Below are positions 60,967-64,000 of a DNA stretch of 64,000 nucleotides, in pieces; the stretch's first letter is position 1, and every line of letters begins with the position of its first letter. The stretch is from Aestuariispira ectoiniformans (GTDB lineage Bacteria; Pseudomonadota; Alphaproteobacteria; UBA8366; Aestuariispiraceae): assembly GCF_025136295.1 (NCBI RefSeq), contig NZ_CP062788.1, positions 1,116,001 through 1,180,000 on the forward strand, written 5' to 3'. The position numbers and the translations under genes were made by a program. The notes under the pieces were generated by a model. It was not told where the DNA came from and did not search any database. It was given only the letters and a program-made list of their open reading frames with translations.

Positions 60967-61548
60967 GTGTATCCGGAACTATTCGTCATTCGTCATGGTG
61001 AAACCCATTGGAACCGCGAGCAGCGGTTGCAGGGGCATAAGAACTCAAGCCTGACCGATTTGGGCCGGGATCAGGCATTGCAACAAGGCCGAATCCTCCA
61101 GAACCTCGACATGAAGGCAAGAGAGGACATTCCATGTTTCTGCAGTCCTCTGGACCGTGCCCAGGAAACGGCCTGGCTGGCAATGGAAGCGATCAGCAAG
61201 CCTTTCCAGACGGACGACCGGTTGAAAGAAATTGCTCTCGGTGACTGGGAGGGCTGCAAATATTCCGAGGTTCACAGCGCCACTGACCGCAACGCAGATA
61301 ACTATATGGACCGTGTGGACTGGTTCAGTGCGCCGGGCGGGGAAAGTTATGAGGCGGCGGTTGATCGTGCCAAGGCCTTTCTGGAAACCCTGTCCGGCCC
61401 GACCATCATCGTGACCCATGGTGTTTTTTCCGCCGTGTTGCGGGGCGTCTGGCTAGGGCTGCCGCGCCGGGATGCCCTGGCGTTGAGCAAGGCGCAGGGG
61501 TGCATTTTCCACCTGAAGGGCGGCAGGGAGACGATCCTGCAACAGTAA
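60967..61548 (+). CDS. Histidine phosphatase family protein
   Basis: 193 residues of the phosphoglycerate-mutase-like fold. The catalytic loop is FVIRHGETHWNREQRLQGH, with later FCSPLDRAQETA, LKEIALGDWEG and VTHGVFSAVLRG giving the second His. It is cytoplasmic with no signal peptide. The GTG start has AGGAG six bases upstream. Its position after an importer suggests it dephosphorylates the imported compound, but this fold also includes mutases and generic phosphatases. Confidence 0.87.
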   Translation: MYPELFVIRHGETHWNREQRLQGHKNSSLTDLGRDQALQQGRILQNLDMKAREDIPCFCSPLDRAQETAWLAMEAISKPFQTDDRLKEIALGDWEGCKYSEVHSATDRNADNYMDRVDWFSAPGGESYEAAVDRAKAFLETLSGPTIIVTHGVFSAVLRGVWLGLPRRDALALSKAQGCIFHLKGGRETILQQ

Positions 61549-61696
61549 TACTTGGTGCTTTGATCTTGGACTTGGCAGAACAAATGTTTGGCAAGCCCGG
61601 ATGATTGCATCGGTTCTGGAAATAAGGTCCCTGTTGCCCTAGACAAAAGGGGTCGGGTCGCCGAAGCGACATGAGAAGCCCAGCAGGAGTATCCGA

Positions 61697-62608
61697 ATGA
61701 CATATTTGCTTGCTTCCAGCTTTCCCGGTCAGCCCGCCGGGGAGAGATTTCGTCAGATGGTGGAAAAGAAGGAAATTTTCCGTCTGCCGGGTGCTCACAA
61801 TGGCATGGCGTCCCTGCAGGCGCGCGCTGCAGGCTTTGACGGTCTCTACCTTTCCGGGGCGGCGATGACTGCATCCATGGGGCTGCCGGACCTGGGGATC
61901 ATCACTGTCGATGAAGTGGCCTTTTTTATTCGCCAGATTGTCAGGGCCAGCGGATTGCCGCTGTTGGTGGATGGCGACACGGGATATGGCGAGGCCCTCA
62001 ATGTGATGCATATGGTCCGCACCTTCGAGGAAGCCGGTGCCGGTGCGGTACACATCGAAGATCAGCTTCTGCCCAAGAAATGCGGTCACCTCAATGACAA
62101 GAAGCTGGCCAACCCGCAGGAAATGGCCGCCAAAATCGCGGCCGCGTCGCGTGCGCGCAGGCATCTCTATCTAATTGCCCGTACCGATGCGGCGGCAAGC
62201 GAAGGCATGGACGGCGCCGTTGCGCGGGCAAAGCTTTATATGGAGGCCGGGGCCGATGCTATCTTCCCGGAGGCGTTGACCTCTGCGGAGATGTTCAGGG
62301 AGTTTGCGGCAAGGATGCCGGGCGTGCCGCTGCTCGCCAATATGACGGAATTCGGGCGAACCCCGTTTTTCACGGCGCCGGAATTTGAGGACATGGGATA
62401 CAGCATGGTGATCTGGCCCGTTTCCTCCCTGCGCGCGGCCAACAAGGCACAGGAAAAACTCTATGCCACGCTGACGCAGGATGGTTCCACGGAAGCCATG
62501 CTGCCTGAGATGCAGACGCGGGCGGAGCTTTACGACATGATCGGTCTCAACGAATTTGAAGAACTGGACGCCTCGCTGGTCAAAAGCGTCGTACCAACCC
62601 TCGAATAG
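61697..62608 (+). CDS. Methylisocitrate lyase-like enzyme (PEP mutase/ICL family)
   Basis: 303 residues, TIM barrel. PrpB-like segments are GLYLSGAAMTASMGLPDLG, LPLLVDGDTGYGEA, AVHIEDQ, the catalytic KKCGHLNDKKL, ARTDA and LLANMTEFGRTP. It aligns by eye with E. coli PrpB along its length, so 2-methylisocitrate cleavage to pyruvate and succinate is likely. No methylcitrate synthase or PrpD-type gene is present, so related C-C or P-C lyase activities stay open. The ATG follows AGGAG. Confidence 0.82.
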   Translation: MTYLLASSFPGQPAGERFRQMVEKKEIFRLPGAHNGMASLQARAAGFDGLYLSGAAMTASMGLPDLGIITVDEVAFFIRQIVRASGLPLLVDGDTGYGEALNVMHMVRTFEEAGAGAVHIEDQLLPKKCGHLNDKKLANPQEMAAKIAAASRARRHLYLIARTDAAASEGMDGAVARAKLYMEAGADAIFPEALTSAEMFREFAARMPGVPLLANMTEFGRTPFFTAPEFEDMGYSMVIWPVSSLRAANKAQEKLYATLTQDGSTEAMLPEMQTRAELYDMIGLNEFEELDASLVKSVVPTLE

Positions 62609-62715
62609 TCAAATACCTGTAGACATTTGTATCCCGGAAACCGACCTGCATGGGCGGGATGAAAAAGCAGGCGGGCCTCCGGGTCTGGAAACAGTATAAC
62701 GAAAGGCAACCTGAT

Positions 62716-63843
62716 ATGACGCAGCAGATCAAGGTGGAAGCGGAAGGCTATGCCAACCGGGTTCGCGCACTCCCTCAAACGGAAGGCGGGGTGCTGGACC
62801 TGGAGATCCTGGCGGATGAGGCGGCTGACTTTCGGCAATGGTTTTCTTTTTCCATTTCCGGGCCTGCTGGGTCGCCCTTGACCCTGCGTTTCGTCAATGC
62901 CGGACAATGCAGTTATCCGGGCGGCTGGGAAGGCTATCGCGTTTGTGTGAAATTTCCCGACGGCAATTGGACACGCACCGGAACCGGCTATGAAGATGGC
63001 GTTCTTCAATGCAGGATCACCTTGCCGGAGGGGGCGGTTGAACTGGCGTATTTCCCACCTTTCGAAGCCTTCCGTGAACAGGCGTTGCTGGACAAGGCCG
63101 CAGAGGACGGGGCCGAGGTTCGGGAAATCGGGCGTTCTGTTCAGGACAGGCCCATCCATTGCCTGCAATATGGCCTGAACGACCAGACCGATCGCGTTGT
63201 CTGGCTGACGGCACGTCAGCACCCAGGCGAGACGCAGGGCGGATACTGGATGGAAGGGGCGCTTGCCGTCCTGGAAAAAGATAGTCCTGTCCGGCAGGCG
63301 CTGGAGGAAATGCACGTCGCGGTCTGCATCGTCCCCAACACCAATCCGGACGGCAGCGCCCTCGGTAACCTGCGCAGCAGTGCGACCGGGGCCAATCTCA
63401 ATCGTTGCTGGGGCACGGCCCGGGGCAGCGCGCCGGAGATTGACGCGGTGATGGATGCGATGCTTGCGACCGGGGTCGATTTTTCCCTGGATGTCCATGG
63501 GGATGAGGTTCTGCCCTATGTCTTCACCGTCGGTCCGGACGGGCTGGAAAGCTGGGACGAGGCGAAGCAGGCGGGCCGTCACCGCTTTGATCAGGCGTTG
63601 TTGGCGGAATCTTCTGATTTCCAGATGGAAGTCGGCTATGACACCAATCGTCCGGGCCATGCGGATCTTTCCAAGGCAACGCCGTGGATTTCGGATCAAT
63701 TCGGCTGTCTGTCCCTGACCCTCGAAATGCCCTTCAAGGATGCCCTGAATGCCCCGGATGACCAGGACGGGTGGAGCATCGAACGCTCGCGCCGACTGGG
63801 GGAGGCCAGTATGCGCGCGATCCTGAAATATCTCTCTGCCTAG
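62716..63843 (+). CDS. M14-family zinc carboxypeptidase, cytosolic type
   Basis: 375 residues without a signal peptide. An N-terminal beta-sandwich (residues 1-125) precedes the catalytic domain, as in cytosolic carboxypeptidase-like M14 enzymes. Zinc ligands are in ARQHPGETQGG (H, E) and LDVHGDEV (H); the catalytic Glu is in SLTLEMPF and the substrate Asn-Arg in NLNRCW. The ATG at 62716 follows AAAGG; an upstream in-frame ATG at 62650 is less likely. Physiological substrate unknown. Confidence 0.88.
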   Translation: MTQQIKVEAEGYANRVRALPQTEGGVLDLEILADEAADFRQWFSFSISGPAGSPLTLRFVNAGQCSYPGGWEGYRVCVKFPDGNWTRTGTGYEDGVLQCRITLPEGAVELAYFPPFEAFREQALLDKAAEDGAEVREIGRSVQDRPIHCLQYGLNDQTDRVVWLTARQHPGETQGGYWMEGALAVLEKDSPVRQALEEMHVAVCIVPNTNPDGSALGNLRSSATGANLNRCWGTARGSAPEIDAVMDAMLATGVDFSLDVHGDEVLPYVFTVGPDGLESWDEAKQAGRHRFDQALLAESSDFQMEVGYDTNRPGHADLSKATPWISDQFGCLSLTLEMPFKDALNAPDDQDGWSIERSRRLGEASMRAILKYLSA

Positions 63844-63876
63844 GTCGTGCGCCTTAGGACGCTTTCTGGCCAACCC

Positions 63877-63925
63877 GGCCCCCTTCCAAAAAACACTTGC
63901 CGTGGACAAGTTTCGGGAGGGGGCC
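63877..63925. terminator. Long stem-loop after the carboxypeptidase gene
   Basis: GGCCCCCTTCC (63877-63887) pairs with GGGAGGGGGCC (63915-63925) with one G-U pair, and an inner stem ACTTG/CAAGT is possible. It starts 34 bases after the stop. No T tract follows. The remaining bases to 64000 show no gene start I can support. Confidence 0.5.
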
Positions 63926-64000
63926 CGCCGGTCACGAATGCGAAATATTCAGATTGGTCAACTGGCCGCTTTTCAATACCTCACGGCCACTAGTCGCTAT

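Noticed and set aside
61560..61600. Two TTGGCA repeats before the PrpB-like gene
   Set aside because: The symmetry is poor and neither has a -12 TTGC at the right spacing, so no operator or sigma-54 promoter can be supported.
1..64000. CRISPR arrays, transposases, tRNA or rRNA genes, phage genes
   Set aside because: I looked for regularly spaced repeats, transposase motifs, and tRNA or rRNA-like sequence on both strands and saw none; this is a reading by eye, so a degenerate element could be missed.

Overview
The window is 64 kb of a GC-rich, densely coded alphaproteobacterial chromosome. The gene set points to a marine Rhodospirillales/Kiloniellales-type organism: a DUF3035 lipoprotein, tandem M16 peptidases, a short Pgi, BluB, an NAD-dependent FdsGBACD formate dehydrogenase, Cox11 and LysR regulators. 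The species cannot be named from the sequence alone. I see no rRNA, tRNA, CRISPR array, prophage or insertion sequence.

Layout. (1) 1-14.8 kb is housekeeping: end of ribF, ileS, lspA, a BamF-like lipoprotein, two M16 peptidases, pgi, mutL, an MFS exporter, bluB, rsmD, an RsuA-family pseudouridine synthase, tadA and an unlisted 44-residue basic protein. (2) 15-18.9 kb holds a GcvA-like LysR regulator, an AT-rich repeat-bearing non-coding stretch, a universal stress protein behind an FNR-type box, a hydrolase and a PAS protein. (3) 18.9-23.1 kb is a tightly overlapping minus-strand operon: thermostable-hemolysin-family protein, a fusion of an acyl-activating enzyme with a haem-oxygenase-like diiron oxidase, an SDR and an exported TPR protein. 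It looks like a small uncharacterised lipid or signal pathway. (4) 23.3-26.9 kb holds trhO, pdxJ, a Cam-type carbonic anhydrase, a SemiSWEET and a methyltransferase-like protein. (5) 27-33.1 kb is a minus-strand periplasmic redox operon: multicopper oxidase, cytochrome c, exported phytochelatin-synthase-like peptidase, a two-subunit GMC dehydrogenase and a transporter. (6) 33.3-36 kb holds an NAD(P)-binding oxidoreductase divergent from its probable LysR regulator, and a PhyH-type dioxygenase. (7) 36.1-48.8 kb is a formate module: fdsGBA-fdhD-fdsD-lysR, then an OFA-family transporter with a near-perfect sigma-54 promoter, divergent from an NtrC-type regulator and its sensor kinase. (8) 48.8-49.9 kb is cox11 plus a PCuAC-family protein that has lost most copper ligands. 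(9) 50-61.5 kb is a likely organophosphate sensing and import system: a secreted class A acid phosphatase, a PgtC/PgtB/PgtA-like sensor operon, an ABC importer and a histidine phosphatase. Three sigma-54-type promoters precede its transcription units. (10) 61.7-63.8 kb holds a PrpB-like lyase and an M14 carboxypeptidase.

The two regulatory modules follow the same logic: a membrane kinase and a sigma-54 activator sit beside a transporter carrying a TGGCAC-N5-TTGC promoter. The strongest candidates for undescribed biology are the hemolysin/acyl-ligase-oxidase operon (region 3), the phytochelatin-synthase/multicopper-oxidase/dehydrogenase operon (region 5) and the sigma-54 organophosphate regulon (region 9).
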